Shown in pieces: positions 1 through 23,641 of a DNA stretch of 64,000 nt (the stretch's first letter is position 1; every line of letters starts with the position of its first letter). A program made the translations under genes and the position numbers. Under the pieces are notes generated by a model. It made no database searches and was not told the DNA's origin. It was given only the letters and a program-made list of their open reading frames with translations. The DNA is from Gymnorhina tibicen (Eukaryota > Chordata > Aves > Passeriformes > Artamidae), in contig VXAZ01007584.1 in assembly GCA_013399875.1 (NCBI GenBank), positions 137,501-201,500 of the forward strand. The letters are read 5' to 3'.

Positions 1-1311
<1,311 letters not shown>

Positions 1312-3225
1312 CTAAAAAAACAGCAGTGTGGTTCATAATCATTAAAACTGCACAGGCTTTTTAATAACTTCCTTGCATAAAATACTAAAAAGTATCCATG
1401 AAGACAAGACTTGTAAAGCTGAAAATAATCGAGATTTCTGTTGCAGACTCAAACATGTTTCCATACATTCTCTTGCAAACAAACCTTATTACTAGTTACT
1501 AAAACTGAAGAGACTCTGTAAATTATTTGAGTGTGTAATTATTACCACCACACTAAAATTACGTGTGCTGGTACAATAAAAGAAAACTACATTTAAGTAT
1601 GATTATATAGAATTCTTATCATAATTATGTAGATTTTAACCTTTTTGTATTGTGCTATTTTGTTATTAATACTGTTCATCACAAAGTGAATTAAACCTAT
1701 AGGCACACATGAAACCTTCTCCTGAACATAGAGAAAAAAACCCTGAAAATTGTATTATTTAATTACAGAGTGATGATATTGATCGCATTTTCAACTGATA
1801 AACTGAGGTATCTATTACCAAAAATCTGATCTCTGTATTCATTTTAAAATAGTCAGCATCATTCTACCCATAAGTCTGCTACTGCGAAGCGGTATGACTT
1901 AAAAAGCAGATGAAGATGGTTCATGCCAAAATCCCTGGATTAACAGTACCTTCCATTCTGAATTCCCTCTGGAGGGGAGTGCAATGAATAATATATATAC
2001 ATACATATATATGCATGTATATATAACATGCAATATCCATCCAGCCTTTGAGTTGCCAATTTTGAAAGGCCAACTCTGAAGATGCAATAAAGGCTTTTTT
2101 ATTCACTCTCCTCTTGCATCATACATTTTTGGCTTTCCTATTTATATATGCTGGAACCTTGTCAAGCTATTGCCAGCACATCCAGTCTGCTGTACTCAAG
2201 AGAGGCCTACTGAGGTTCTGCTTAGAGGAGGAAGCTGGATCTGGAAAAAGGTGAGACTGAAAAGGGGAGAAAGTAGTAAAATATAAAATAAGCAGAGAGA
2301 AATAATGAGAATCCTGAGGGGGAGAGAGAGAGAGGTACAGAAGAATGACTGAGGAAGGACCAAAGGGATGGGGAGCCAGGGAGGGAAAATTATACAGTAT
2401 AATAAAGCCAATATTGTTCAGACAGAGAAACAGCTGAAGAACTATACTGGAATTGAGGGGAACATTGCTCATTTAATGAGAATGCCTTCTGCCTCTGCAC
2501 TGTGCTCCCTTCTATTTCTCTTCGCATCCAAAGCAGTATCTGGAATGCATGGGTAAAAGTTTCCAGCAGGGCCTGATTTTCAATATATGGAATTTCTGCT
2601 GAAGCTCACTGCATATCCTAATGAACTGAAGAGACAACAAAACTTCCTGACAAAAAACACCTGAAACAAGATTTCCAAACTAAAATCTAGCATTTCATAT
2701 AATTATATTAGGTGACATAAAATACAGAAAAGCAGCAGCAGCAGATTTCATCTGAGTAATCATTCTGTAGAATATGCTTGTTTGTTTATGCAATTCGATA
2801 CAAGAAGATACCTCAGAGGAAGAGATGATATTACAATATTTCTACACCTCTTTCAATATCCCCCACATTACAGCAAGTCACAAAACTCACTTTGCACATG
2901 AGTGTGACAATTTGCAGATCTGTCTTTAAAATGTGGTAAGAAAAAAAAGTTACTGTATATTCTTACTTTATAAATTACAAAATTGATACAATCTAAGTGT
3001 TCAATTTCTGCTAGAGATCATTTAGTTTACTACAGAACTTATCTCACATAGAGAGGCCATAAATATTAGAAGAACTTGAAATACACCCTGGGAATTATTT
3101 GGGAAATATTTTACACTGAATTTCAGAAATGTGAAAGTAGAACATGTCCCAGATTTATTTTCTTAAAGGGAAGAAGGAAAGGAATAAAAAATAGAACAGA
3201 GCTTCTGAGGATCTCCCATACCTAC
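1312..3225 (-). other. KDM6A: KDM6A intron 15 (1.9 kb)
   Basis: AT-rich intron with donor GTAGGT. It contains an AT dinucleotide-type tract near 1987-2035 and a short GA repeat near 2320-2335. No coding exon, RNA gene or interspersed repeat was recognised. Confidence 0.85.
1987..2035. repeat. TA/TATG-rich simple repeat
   Basis: Alternating TA and CATA/TATG steps form an imperfect microsatellite with strong self-complementarity (CATATATATGCATGTATATA). It is a common intronic low-complexity tract. Confidence 0.75.
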
Positions 3226-3321
3226 CTGTAATTTCTGTGGTGTCAAGCACCAAGAATGAATTTGTTGCTGTACAGGAGGATGTGACACTGTATGGCCACT
3301 GCTCCAAACATCTGAAGTATT
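3226..3321 (-). CDS. KDM6A: KDM6A exon 15
   Basis: This 96-base, phase-0 exon encodes 32 residues. It starts [20 protein letters not shown] and ends CLTPQKLQ, with acceptor TTCTCTCAG and donor GTAGGT. It matches vertebrate KDM6A; the human protein as recalled has NTSDNWSGGHAVSH. The NTSD junction is where the product continues whether or not exon 14 is included. In humans this neighbourhood (exons 13-17) is known to be alternatively spliced. Its symmetric phase here is compatible with that. Confidence 0.96.
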
Positions 3322-3984
3322 CTGAGAGAAAATGTTACATTAAAATGTGTGACTATCAAAGGGCCAACATAATGTCTTTAACTATCTAGATTTTATCTTA
3401 TTTATGAAAGAACTACTAATTGTTTCAAGAATAATAATATAAGAATATATAATATAATAGTAAGAATGTACTAAAATACAGCAAGTCTCATTCTACCATT
3501 CCCAACAGTATCAGAGTAGTCTGAGGAAAAAGTTAATGATACCTAATACCATAAGGAGAAACAAGCAAATCAAATTATGCAATTAACTTAAATGTATGCT
3601 ACTTTTAAAACTGAATACTTTATCTACTATAACACTATTACATGATGATGAAACACTTGAATTCTAAATATAAGCAAAGGCAATAGACAGGATGACATGA
3701 TTGTCTCCCTCTCAATCACCAGACTACAACTGTACTTCTTCACTGACACAACTACAACTGCAGTATAGTGCCACCAACCTGCACTGCCCTTATGCACCTC
3801 CTGTCTAAGCTGGAATCTGACTAAACACATCACTGAAAAATGTTTTTTAAAATTTCTAAAAACATTCCCCACCTTGATGCCAAAGGATTAAAATTTACAG
3901 CACAAATTCTGTGCATGCTGCATCATTTCAATGCATATTTCCATATAATTTTGGTAGGGGGCTCTAGTTCATCAGAATATATAC
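3322..3984 (-). other. KDM6A: KDM6A intron 14 (663 bp)
   Basis: Short intron with donor GTATAT and acceptor TTCTCTCAG. It shows an A/T-rich low-complexity patch near 3430-3470. Nothing else is recognisable. The 81-codon minus-strand open frame at 3627-3872 has no family resemblance. Confidence 0.85.
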
Positions 3985-4140
3985 CTTTGTTGGACTAGAT
4001 GTTCTTTTCCTCTTGGCAGGACTGGTCAGGTCATCTACTTGGCTAGAAGGAATCATGTGTAGTGGCAAGGATTGCTGTGAAATTGGTGTTTGAGTGAGGC
4101 CTAGTACAGGTTCAGTATTTGGATGATGAGGTTTACAAGC
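3985..4140 (-). CDS. KDM6A: KDM6A exon 14, alternative cassette carrying a nuclear-localisation-type cluster
   Basis: This 156-base, phase-0 exon encodes 52 residues. It starts ACKPHHPNTEPVLGLTQTP, contains IPSSQVDDLTSPAKRKRTSS, and ends PTK before donor GTATAT; the acceptor is ATTCTTAG. It corresponds to the human exon 14 that is present only in the longer KDM6A isoforms. The basic cluster PAKRKRTSSPTK resembles a classical monopartite nuclear localisation signal, and the human exon is reported to carry one. Preservation of sequence, splice sites and symmetric phase suggests that it is used in this species. The donor (GTATAT) is weaker than at most other exons of the gene, which fits optional inclusion, but this is inference. 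Confidence 0.94.
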
Positions 4141-13617
<9,477 letters not shown>

Positions 13618-15178
13618 TCACCAATAGCAATGATTTCACAGCACTGACAGCACACAAACACATTGACAAAAAATTCTATTTTTTTTTTTGCATACAGTGC
13701 ATATGAAAGCTTTAATGAGTGACGTATATATATTGTAAGATAATAACTTCCATTAATATAGTATTTAACAGAAACTGACTACTTGAAATAATTGAGGGAA
13801 ATTTGCAAATTATTAAATTTTGTCAACTCCTCATACATGCATTATGGTTCTCACACTACAATGAATACTCTGTTTTTAAGGGGAATACTTGAATGTGAAT
13901 CTACCTCTGAGAAAACCCCACACAAATTCCTCCCAGGAAAACAAAAACAAAGATCATCAGTAATTGGTGGTTGGTGTAATTTTGCCTCTTTCCTTCCTTT
14001 GGTGTATTTGAACTGCCTCTTTCAAGATATTTGTTGTCCTGGTAAGAGTCCCACCACATGCAGAATTAAAAGGATTATGCCTAGATAATGAAAGTACGAC
14101 ATCTTTTTATGTACTGTGTAGTTTAGGTGTACCTACAGTCTGGAAACACTCAATTTTCAATTCCCTATACAAAGAGGTGTTGGTACAGAAAACACATTTC
14201 CAGGTTAGGACTGGGGTCTTTCTTGACTTCTGTGAACTGTATGAGCTGTTTTGTATATATTAAAGGTTAAGACTTCTCAATAATTATTTGATGAATTATT
14301 TGGTAATAATGTCAACATTTATCTTTACATTCCCTAACAATAATTGCTTAAAAGTGAACATATTTTAGATTTTCAACTGTTCTGTGCCTCCTCTTCCACA
14401 AATATGCTTTCAGATAATTCAACATTAGACTTCATCCTGGCAAACAGATGAAGAGTGTATTAAAATAAATGGGGCCACCTAAATGCAAATGACCATGGCT
14501 TAATTACATTTGTTTTATGCAAGGAGTACACAGTAATGAGTATTGGTGTTTTGAAGGGACAACTGGGAAGAAGACTAAACAATTAAATACCTACTAGAAT
14601 TTAAAAATGTTATCAAGTTCTTGAAATCTCAAAATCACAAAGACAACTCTGCTGATTTTAAAACCTTATTCTAGTCAGGAAGAAAAATTAAAGCAGCAGT
14701 TACATACTTTCAAATGGAACAAGGGGAAGTTGGTAGAAAAGATTTTTAATTGGTGTTCATGAAATGCAGACAACTGGTAAGAAAACAAATAATATAAATA
14801 AATAAAATATCCATGTCCAGCAAAAGAAAAACAATCAGGAAAAAATTTTAAATTTAGCATCGGGAACAAAATTTGTAGTTTATGACTATGGATGTTAAGC
14901 AAATGAACAGAAGTTCACTGTAGAGCATGACGGCAGAGGCAGCAATCCAGATGTCAAATTAGGTAAATATTAGTGCCTAATATTCACACCTTGAAAAATA
15001 TGTTTATAGGCGCAGGAGGCTTCAGAAAGGCCTATCAAAATAGAGCATGTTTTCCAGACCTAGAGTATTTTTTACTTTTGTTATTTGTTATAGCATTTAC
15101 CCTTTAGAAATCTGTTTACCTATATGCCTTAAAATACTAACAAAACCTGTCACAATGTTTACATTTGGTTTTATTTCA

Positions 15179-15385
15179 TAGAATAAGAATGGTTTGGGTT
15201 GGAAAGGACCTTAAAGATGATCTAATTCCAACCCCCTGCCATGGGCAGGGACATGTCTCACTGGATGAGGCTGCTCAAAGCTCTGTCTGACCTGGCCTTG
15301 GACACTTCCAGGGATGGAGCAGCCACAGCTTCTCTGGGCAGCCTGTGCCAGAGCCTCACCACCCTCACAGGGAAGAACTTTTTGT
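15179..15385 (-). mobile_element. CR1 LINE, 3' end fragment
   Basis: The plus strand reads GAATGGTTTGGGTTGGAAAG, then the conserved CR1 text with CCAACCCCCTGCCATGGGCA, CACTTCCAGGGATGGAGCAG and CTCACCACCCTCACAGGGAA. This is the reverse complement of the 3' end of a chicken-repeat-1 non-LTR retrotransposon, so the element lies on the minus strand, in the same orientation as KDM6A. It is 5'-truncated to about 200 bases, which is typical of CR1 copies, and carries no intact reverse transcriptase. Confidence 0.93.
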
Positions 15386-16839
15386 TTATCTCAGCATGCT
15401 AATTCCAAAGTCCTTGATGTTTGGTTGCATCATGAATGGTCTTAGAAATGGAAAAGGGGAGGAGAACCCAATCCAGCATCTTTCTTTAGACGGCGTACAA
15501 GCCATCTCACTTTCACACATGAAATAATAGAAACCAGCATTAAATACTGCTAATTCTCATCAGCACCAGGCTTGTCTCTTGTCCAGAGCCTGGCAATCCA
15601 TCATTTAAAGTGCAGTACTGTGGTACTTAATTAAGGAATGAATTAACTTTTTCATTAATCTTAGAGAGTAGGTAATTTTCAAGTATATGGAAGGGTTCAA
15701 AAAACTGTTTCACTGTGTCCTGTGAAAGAAACTGAGCAACCAGCCTGTCTCCAAAACCTCTCCTCCTTATGTCAGAGGTAATATCCAGAATGAAGCCAGG
15801 ACTCTTTTGGTTCTCAGTTTGTCAAATTCCACAAGACAAGATACCCATCCCAAACAGAACTGTGAGGCAAACCAAACCTAAGAGCAGAATGCACTGTAAC
15901 TTTTTTGCTCTGACTTGCATTAAAACAAAGTTCCTGCTGCCTGTAATTGTCAGCCAGAAAGCACAGCTTAAGCACAGCTAACACTGGTCACACACTCACA
16001 CAGGCCACCTGGCATGGTGACCTGGGGTGTTTAACTTTCTTCTGATGTGCTGGAGTAAAACAGAACTGATGTGTTGAATGGAATCTGGATGGTGGCCAAG
16101 TAAGAACCACAACAATCCATGAAGTTGCTTAATGGTGCGTTGGGATGGGAGATTTCTGTCCTGTCATACGGCTCTGCACCAAAAACATTCAAAAGAAAAA
16201 TATTCTCTTTTATCAGATTTGTATCTTTTGTTTATAAGGCCATTTTTCACTGTGCCATCAAAAGACAGCACTTACTTTCTAACTGGCTGAAAATACAGCT
16301 TATGTCCGTGATCCATTTCATTTACAACTGGTTTTGTTTTCATGTCACATCCCTTCCTCAGAGATATGATACCTATAAACGTGGTGAAAGGGCACATCTA
16401 CATTATGTAACCAGCCAGTCAAATCTCAAATATACCGTAGCTATCTCAGTAGCTACTTGGTTTCAATTTACTTATATTCTGGAAGCTCAGGAAGTTCTGT
16501 AATTTCCCAAAAATTCACCTGAAAAGCTCTGTGGTAGGATTTGACACAGAATTAGTAACACAGCTCTATTTGCTGTTCACCTCAGATCCCTAATGTCACA
16601 TGCATCAATTTAATTTGAACATTTAAAAACTTTTAAAATTGCCCTTAAATCTGAAAATTTCATGTCAAATATACTTAAAAGGCATCTGGACAACTGTGTG
16701 TGTATATGAGAAACAATATGAATATATATACATAAACTGAGAAACTTCATCTTTTTAAATACATATATAACCCTTTAAATATAAATATAAGTAAAATTAT
16801 AATACCATAAAAGAATTTTCCTAAAAGTTGTATTTTGGG

Positions 16840-16855
16840 TTTTTTTTTTTTTTTT
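16840..16855. repeat. T16 homopolymer
   Basis: Run of 16 T on the plus strand (A on the transcribed strand). Low-complexity; a place where assembly length may be unreliable. Confidence 0.85.
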
Positions 16856-17092
16856 CTTCACTCAAATTGGGAGATTAGTAAATAAATGTTTATTAAGATA
16901 CCTATTCCATTTTATAGCATGACACTCCACATAAAAATATTTTTTATTTAGTCAAAGCAAATAAAGTTTCTTGAGTGATTCAAGACTCAAGTCTAACTTT
17001 ACTAGAGCATCTATAATCCGAATTCCAGAGACTGATTACATCGCATAGTGCGAAACTCAACCACACCTTGTGAAAATGAGCTTAAAGCTTAC

Positions 17093-17127
17093 CTGGATTT
17101 CATATAAGTGGGCAATGTGAAACTGAA
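17093..17127 (-). CDS. KDM6A: KDM6A exon 8 (35-bp small exon, TPR 4, first part)
   Basis: A 35-base exon. The last two bases of an isoleucine codon (A|TT) are followed by QFHIAHLYEIQ, then donor GTAAGC; the acceptor is CCACTCTTACAG. The length equals the 35-bp human exon 8. The peptide matches the human exon except that the residue recalled as T before the final Q is I here. It is too short to stand out as an open frame and was placed by junction continuity (SNAE-I-QFHIAH-R). Skipping it would shift the frame. Confidence 0.95.
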
Positions 17128-19860
17128 CTGTAAGAGTGGGAAAATCAAAATTGTTAGTTTAATGAAGAACAGCAATTACAACATCTTGCTTTGAAGTGAC
17201 GGATAAACAATGTTTCCAATTTATCAAGGCAAACCCAAGAAATATTACACTTTGAAGACACCAAGAGAGTATTTTTTTACATTGTTATTTTACACTTAAT
17301 ATACCAGACCTGACAGAAAATGAATCTGTATCCTAACAAAGCACAAAAACCGCTAACAGATACTGAGAAAAGCAGTCCATGGATTGTATTTGTATTTTGA
17401 AACACGGAGTCCATTAACCTTTCAGTAAACTTTAGCAATAAAATCTCTTGAAGCTGAAGGTAAGAGAACACAGGTAGTACTTTCTGTATATAACCGAGCT
17501 AGAAATAAACATTTTCATTCAGCCGCCAAGAAACAGACTAGCTGGGTTACAGAACATTAGGTTACACACTGCCAGTTTTATATGGGATCTTAAATTTACG
17601 TGTCCTTTCTTCCTTTTTAGGAATTGTCTTTCCCCTGTTAAACTGAACTTAAAGTGTTAATTACAGGTGATACTCTTATTGTTACTGTTAAGCATTTTCA
17701 ATTCCTCATACAAATTGCCCAGAATGCCATAATACTACCAGCAGCCTGTGCAGGCAAGAAGATTGCTGGCTGGAGAAAGAAAAATGGAAGGTGTGCAAGA
17801 GTAAAAGCAGAGGGAAAATTACCCTCATGCTGCTCAAATAATCACAGAAAAGACTTGAGAACTGCTAACCTGGACTATCCATGGACTGGTAGATAGCTAA
17901 AGCTAATTGAGATGAATGTAATCCTCATTCTGCTTTGATGAGTAAAGAAAAGTTCCTTTGAGACAGACTTTTGCTCCATGTTCTTGAGGATTACAAGTAA
18001 GAAAATACCTGTGTTTGAGCCAAGCACAATTTATTTCAATTACACAGATTTCTTTCCCTTGAAGCTACAGAATAGTGTGACACCAAATTACCATACAGGT
18101 AATACGGAGTTCAGGGTTTCACTCTGGGTCATAAGGGAGGGAAAAAATCTTCCTTTGTGCACTGCTTTGTCCTTCACTATAAAGAAGGAAGCCGAGTGCA
18201 CTTTGGAAACCAGGTCAGAAAGAAAAGCATCATCTAAAATTTTAATAAACTTTTTGTGTTCCTTGCTAAAGGGCACATAACACACCCATTATGTTCACTG
18301 CATCATCAAACTTCACTCTGTACTGATGAAAGAAAAACCCTGCTTTTGTTTCCAGAGTTCATTATCTAAAAAATCTGTCTCCTATTTTTTTCCCCTCCTA
18401 ACAAAAGCCTTTCAGTGTGAAGCTCCAAAATGAAGTGATGCCTTGGAGGGGAAAGGAAAATTAAAGGTGTCACATTAGAGGCTGCCTAAATAGGAAGAAG
18501 GGATGCTTAGTACTCAAACCTTTCTGCTAGGAACACACTCAGTGTAATGCTGCTCCTCACCCAGCCTTTAGAAATGCCACGGGGAGGAGTAAATGGAGCA
18601 TTTAGTGAGGGTACCCAACACCCCAGGGCAGGGGTACAGCTCTCCTTCCCAGCACTGCACAAGGGGACCTGACCAAGCCCCTCTCATTCCTCTTCACTCT
18701 CTTCCTTTGGGTTTGTCAGGCAGTGAAGCCTTTCCATGGGGCCACCCCTCTACACAAATCTAGGGGCAGACGGGACTGGGGGAGGAAGGGTTAGGAAAAC
18801 CTTGCAGAAATTCAGAGATTCAGTGAAAACTGATAAAGTTAGTGAGAAAGGATATGAACAAACACGAAATACAATAAAGAATCGTGTCTGGCAGAAAAGC
18901 AATAAAAGCCTATTGACTCAAGGAGAATTCTGCAAATTTTTACAAAATTATCTGTGCCTGTTCCTGATAAGTGACAAAGCTTTGAAGACGGCCTTGAAGC
19001 ACTGCTGGCTCCTTGATACAGCCAGTGGTTTCAGCCATGTGAACAAACTTCCTTTCACTACCCTTGATGATAGAACATTCACGATTCTTAAAGAAATGCT
19101 TTTAAAGATTTTCTCCAGTGCCTCTGAAGTTAGACTTACATAGTAACTTAAGCTCCGCAGCATGAAGATACCTTAAAAACTGAAGGAATAATTTCCTTTA
19201 CAACTCTCTGCCTTTAATTCTTACAGACTCCAAAACATGGAGAAACACAAGTTTATTCTTGCATACAATTCCACTAAGTATGGATAAATACCCGCAGGAC
19301 ACTCTGTTACAGCCTGCAGTACATGCTGCCTATGAGAGATCACACTGCACTAAAGATTAACATGTTCAAATACAGACTAATATATAGTTAGCATCAAACA
19401 AAAAATCAAGTTTTTTACTTTTCCTTATTTCTACAGTCTAAGATTGGTGCTGAATTTTAGGTCTATAAATTTAAATGGCATGAAAATAATCACTGACAAT
19501 TTACAGATTATCAAGATGATGCAAAGTTTTAAATAATTCCTATTAAATGTGTGCCACGGCACAAGCACTAGGTTTATAAAAAAATAAAAAGCGTTCAAAC
19601 AGTAAGTTTCCTCCAGAATTCAAGTCTTCAGAGTAATGAAGAAGCTAAGTTTTAATTTTTACTTATTCCATTTACTAAAACAATGCACAATTCCACTGGA
19701 ACATCTGTCTCCACTGCGAGAGGGAGACAGGTTTTGTAGTGTCCCTCTCTCAGTACCAATTCTTTTGATTTTGAAGCATTTGTTCATTAAAAATTGATAG
19801 AGTTGAGAGCATAAGACTTAAAAAAATCCACAACAAAATAAATACTTATTGGTTACTTAC
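17128..19860 (-). other. KDM6A: KDM6A intron 7 (2.7 kb)
   Basis: Intron with donor GTAAGT, the strongest in the window. No interspersed repeat or RNA gene recognised. Open frames up to 135 codons (18736-19143, plus strand) show no family resemblance. Confidence 0.85.
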
Positions 19861-19915
19861 TTTCAGCGTTAGACAAAGTGCAGGGGTTGCAGTCAATCAA
19901 AGCTAACTGAAAATG
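19861..19915 (-). CDS. KDM6A: KDM6A exon 7 (TPR 3, second part)
   Basis: This 55-base exon encodes [18 protein letters not shown] plus the first base of the isoleucine codon completed by exon 8. The acceptor is a 13-T tract ending CCAG and the donor is GTAAGTAA. The peptide matches KDM6A; the human protein as recalled has LALVDC. The CNPC element sits at the turn between TPR 3 and TPR 4. It is short, and was placed by junction continuity with SSLK of exon 6. Confidence 0.96.
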
Positions 19916-22760
19916 CTGGAAAAAAAAAAAAGAATTATTTGCTTTTCAAACAAAGCAATACTAGCACTTGGGCAAACTACTAAGAGTAAATCAATTTGTA
20001 CTTGAAAATCAATACTGCATTTTACCATGTGTCTTAAAGAAAACAATTTTCAATTTTTGTTCAACTGCTTACTAGAGGAAAGTAAATTTTTCTTATTGCA
20101 AATGCTGCAATGCTTCTAGTAATCTAAGATGGCAACAGATCTTCACAGAACAACTGGGGTAGCATCTGGAAGGATGAAGGCATCAAATGAATGGTCAGAA
20201 CTGGAAGATCAAGTTTTATATACACAGCTGGGACTGCAGACACACCAGCTCACAGCCTCATGGAGATTAATAGTTAAGTTCTCAATCTGTCTATCTAGAA
20301 AAATAGAACACTCTTCCTACAAAATGAGTGTATTTTAAATCTTTAAAAAATTTAACTCTTATGAAAAAGCATTTAATACGAATACCTCTACATTAAAACA
20401 TGAGTTCATAAGGAGTTCATAAGTTCTCACATCCTCTCCTCTAGATGTTGAGAAAACTTCAGGTAAACATTAAAGCTTGTTTAATTTTCATCTCTTTTCC
20501 TCAAGGAACATGAAAAATATATTTTAAAACATCTTTGCATTCTTAGTTCTGAGGTAAGTTTTTCACTTCTATAAAGAAGGTCACAGAAGCAGAGCAATGA
20601 ATTCTTTCTGCAAGCGTCATGTTAATTCATTGCTCACTATTTAGTTTGAGACATGAGTGTATTAAAATGAATGGAACAGGCACAGAAACTCCAGTGCCTC
20701 TGAACTTTTCCATAAACTTCCAAAAAAATCCCCACACAGTGTAAAATTTTGATTGACATATTAGTTCCATAGAGAATAAGGCCTAGGAATACAAGAGCCC
20801 AGGAGCTACCCTATGAAATACTACTGTTAATAAATAGTTATTTACAAAATACAGTGCCAGGTGATTTCTAATACACAAAACATGATTGACACTTTAGTAT
20901 GTTTTATTTTCTTAGCTTAAAAAAGATAACTTAGCTCCAGCTATTCAGGATGCCAAACTAGGTGGCACTGGGAGCCTACTGGTGTAGCTGGGAAGAAAAA
21001 AAGTCTGTATCAAGGGACATATACAACATATTTTCAGTACTGTTGTACTCAGAGCTATTAGATGCTACTTAACTTTCCTCACGGTCATAGTAACTCCTTG
21101 TGTACAGCATGTCTGTATAAAACACATCTCTAAGATTTGTAAGATTTTATCAGACCATCACATTTCCCAAAACCCCTGATTTTAATAGGGACAAAAAATT
21201 AGAAGATTAATGTATTATCCATAACAAGACATAGAAAGAATGCTGACATTCCCATGAGCTCTGACATAGACTGATGCAGCTTCCTCCTCACTCACTTCAT
21301 CAACATGGTTTGTAATTTACAACAGCATTTAAAAAATGAACCAAATTCAAGTTGAATAACAACACACACTTCGTGATTTTTAATGAACATTTTAGTAATA
21401 TCCCCCCAGAAGAGAATACAAAAACCAATGGATTCACAATGTAAAATAACTTTTTAACCTTAGCGCAAGCACTAAATAATAGCTTACAAATATTAATTAT
21501 GAGCTTGTTTCTCTGCTGTGCCTGTTCCTTTCTCTACTGTTCAGCAGGCAGACAACTTACAGTCTCCTCTCACTTACATTGCAATGCAGGTTGAGTATCT
21601 CAGAGACATCCTTTAGTCTGTTACCATAGTGATTCTACTAAGCGGACAACTTTAAAAAAAAACAAAGCTAAATAAAAATAAAATGCTCTATCTTAAATTG
21701 CATTTTGCCTGCCAAAAGAGAAAAAAGGCTCCGGCCTGTACAACTGAGTGTTACCGATCTAAAAGGTACAAAATCCTTCCTGTACAGATGTGTCATCTTG
21801 CACCATCACTTACAATTACTATGAAAAGATAAAGCAGAACGGAACAGATTTGCTCTCACCTAGCAATGCTATTATAAAAAATAAGCAGATCTAAAGAGAA
21901 AAGACTGACAACTGTTCTGTAGCAGCATTTCTGAAGGGTTATTGCAGTGAGACTCACTGAGAGAATGCAGGCAACCATGTAAGAAAATCGAATCATTTTA
22001 ATATATAAGTATGCCCCAATAGTATGACGTGCTATACAGTAAAAAAAAGCAGAAATATTCTCAGCAATGCCTCCTAAAACTTTAAATATTCACTGCTACA
22101 GTAGCCAACTTTTGAAATTCAAAATCCACATTATGAAAATTTTCTAAGTGTGATAAATTTCTACTTGCATTGTTCAGTAATCTACAAACAGTAAAGAAAT
22201 TGATAAACCACAGCCAGTAACTACAGAAAAATACACCATTTGCACTAGACAGTTATCACAATTAAAAGCAATACACAGAAACCCCAGAACCTTTTAAACC
22301 AAGAACCTCTGAAATGCACATACACAAGCAAACCTACACCTCTCGCCGGATAAATAATACATAGCTCCCCGTTAAGTATTCAAAATCAGATAAAAAAACC
22401 CCATGCACGCATTCTAACACATCAACCTTGTCAGCCAAAAGCAGGTCCACTAATCACAATTACCAGCACCAAAAAATTAAAAAAATAGTAATAATTTCCA
22501 ACTTCCATTTCTGCAACCAACAGCAGCGGCTGGCAAACATCTGCACCCCTCTCAAATATTGCAGCACTGAGCTGGCTACTGCTGTGTGGAATAGTTGTTA
22601 TGCAGGAGAGGCCGCTGCAGCTCAGAGACGACACACAATACCTCAAGGCAGACAGCAGTCTATAGAAATTCAAATCCCCAGTAAGAGGATTTACCTAGGA
22701 GGCAGTGTTCTGAATGTTAAAAACTAACAGGCTCTCCTCAAGGGCTTCGGCTCAAGGCAC

Positions 22761-22830
22761 AATCACAGAATCGTTTAGGTTAGAAAAGACCTTTAACATC
22801 ATCCAAGCCCTAAATCACCTTGATTTGTAG
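22761..22830 (-). mobile_element. CR1 LINE, short degraded 3' tail
   Basis: The plus strand reads AATCACAGAATCGTTTAGGT, then TAGAAAAGACCTTTAACATC, the usual start of a CR1 3' terminus seen in reverse complement. Only about 70 bases are recognisable. The fragment is old and diverged. Confidence 0.75.
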
Positions 22831-23399
22831 CCATCTGTAATTGCAGAGTTATCTACAGCCTATTCCATCTCCTCTGGAGTCCTTGACTTGCCTCTGATTG
22901 TGGAAACAATTCTGAAGATAACCTTTCCAAGGATGAGAAGTACAGTGGATTCCATATAAAGAGAACTGATGAAAGCACTATGTCTGGTAGTAAAGTAACA
23001 GTAATCTGGCACTGATTTAGGTAACTTAACATGCTTTCTCTTGTAGAATTAACGCCGATTCTTTACAATTTAAGAGGCAAGTACCCATGTTTTGTTGTTT
23101 CTTTAATCAATAAATAACAAAAGCAAAACCAACCCTTTTCTTTTCAGTGCAAGATTTTCAGTACTGTCTCTGTTTACATCCAAACCTGAGACCTCAACCT
23201 AGTGACGATTCTACTCCCTCCTCCTCTCCAGGGTGACATCAGCAAGTTTAATAGCTCTCAGCTCTGCATTTATTCAGCAAGCAAGGCAAGCCATCACCTG
23301 AAACCTGACAATCCTCACCGACTTACCATGAAGGAAAGCTCCATCATGACTCAGTAAAATTCTGTCAGGGGATGGCTTTTTCTGCCTATGTGACCTAGG

Positions 23400-23641
23400 T
23401 GTGATGCCTGTGTTGCTCAGAGCAGCTTTTGTTCAGATAAGTAGGACACGGAGAGCCTTGTGTAACCAGCCAGGGCAGAGTGCCAAGCCTCCATTTGCCA
23501 GGCATCTCGGGGACCAGGGGAGAGGGTCAGGAGAGGACACGCTCCGTGTGCTGCTACAGCAGCTCATCCTGCTGCTCTCCGCTGCTTTCTGAGCGCAGAA
23601 CAAATTCCGCTTGCAAGATAAAGGTTTGCGTAGTGTAAACA
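23400..23641. mobile_element. Candidate solo LTR (unclassified)
   Basis: A 242-bp block, GC-richer than its surroundings, begins TGTGATGCC and ends GTGTAAACA, so it has TG...CA termini. It is flanked by CTAGG (23395-23399) and CTTGG (23642-23646), a 5-bp target-site duplication with one mismatch. I do not recognise the family, and such short flanking similarity can occur by chance. It could equally be unrelated intronic sequence. Confidence 0.3.

Noticed and set aside
16119..16502. 127-codon plus-strand frame
   Set aside because: No domain, no codon bias or homology that I recognise, and it lies antisense within an intron.
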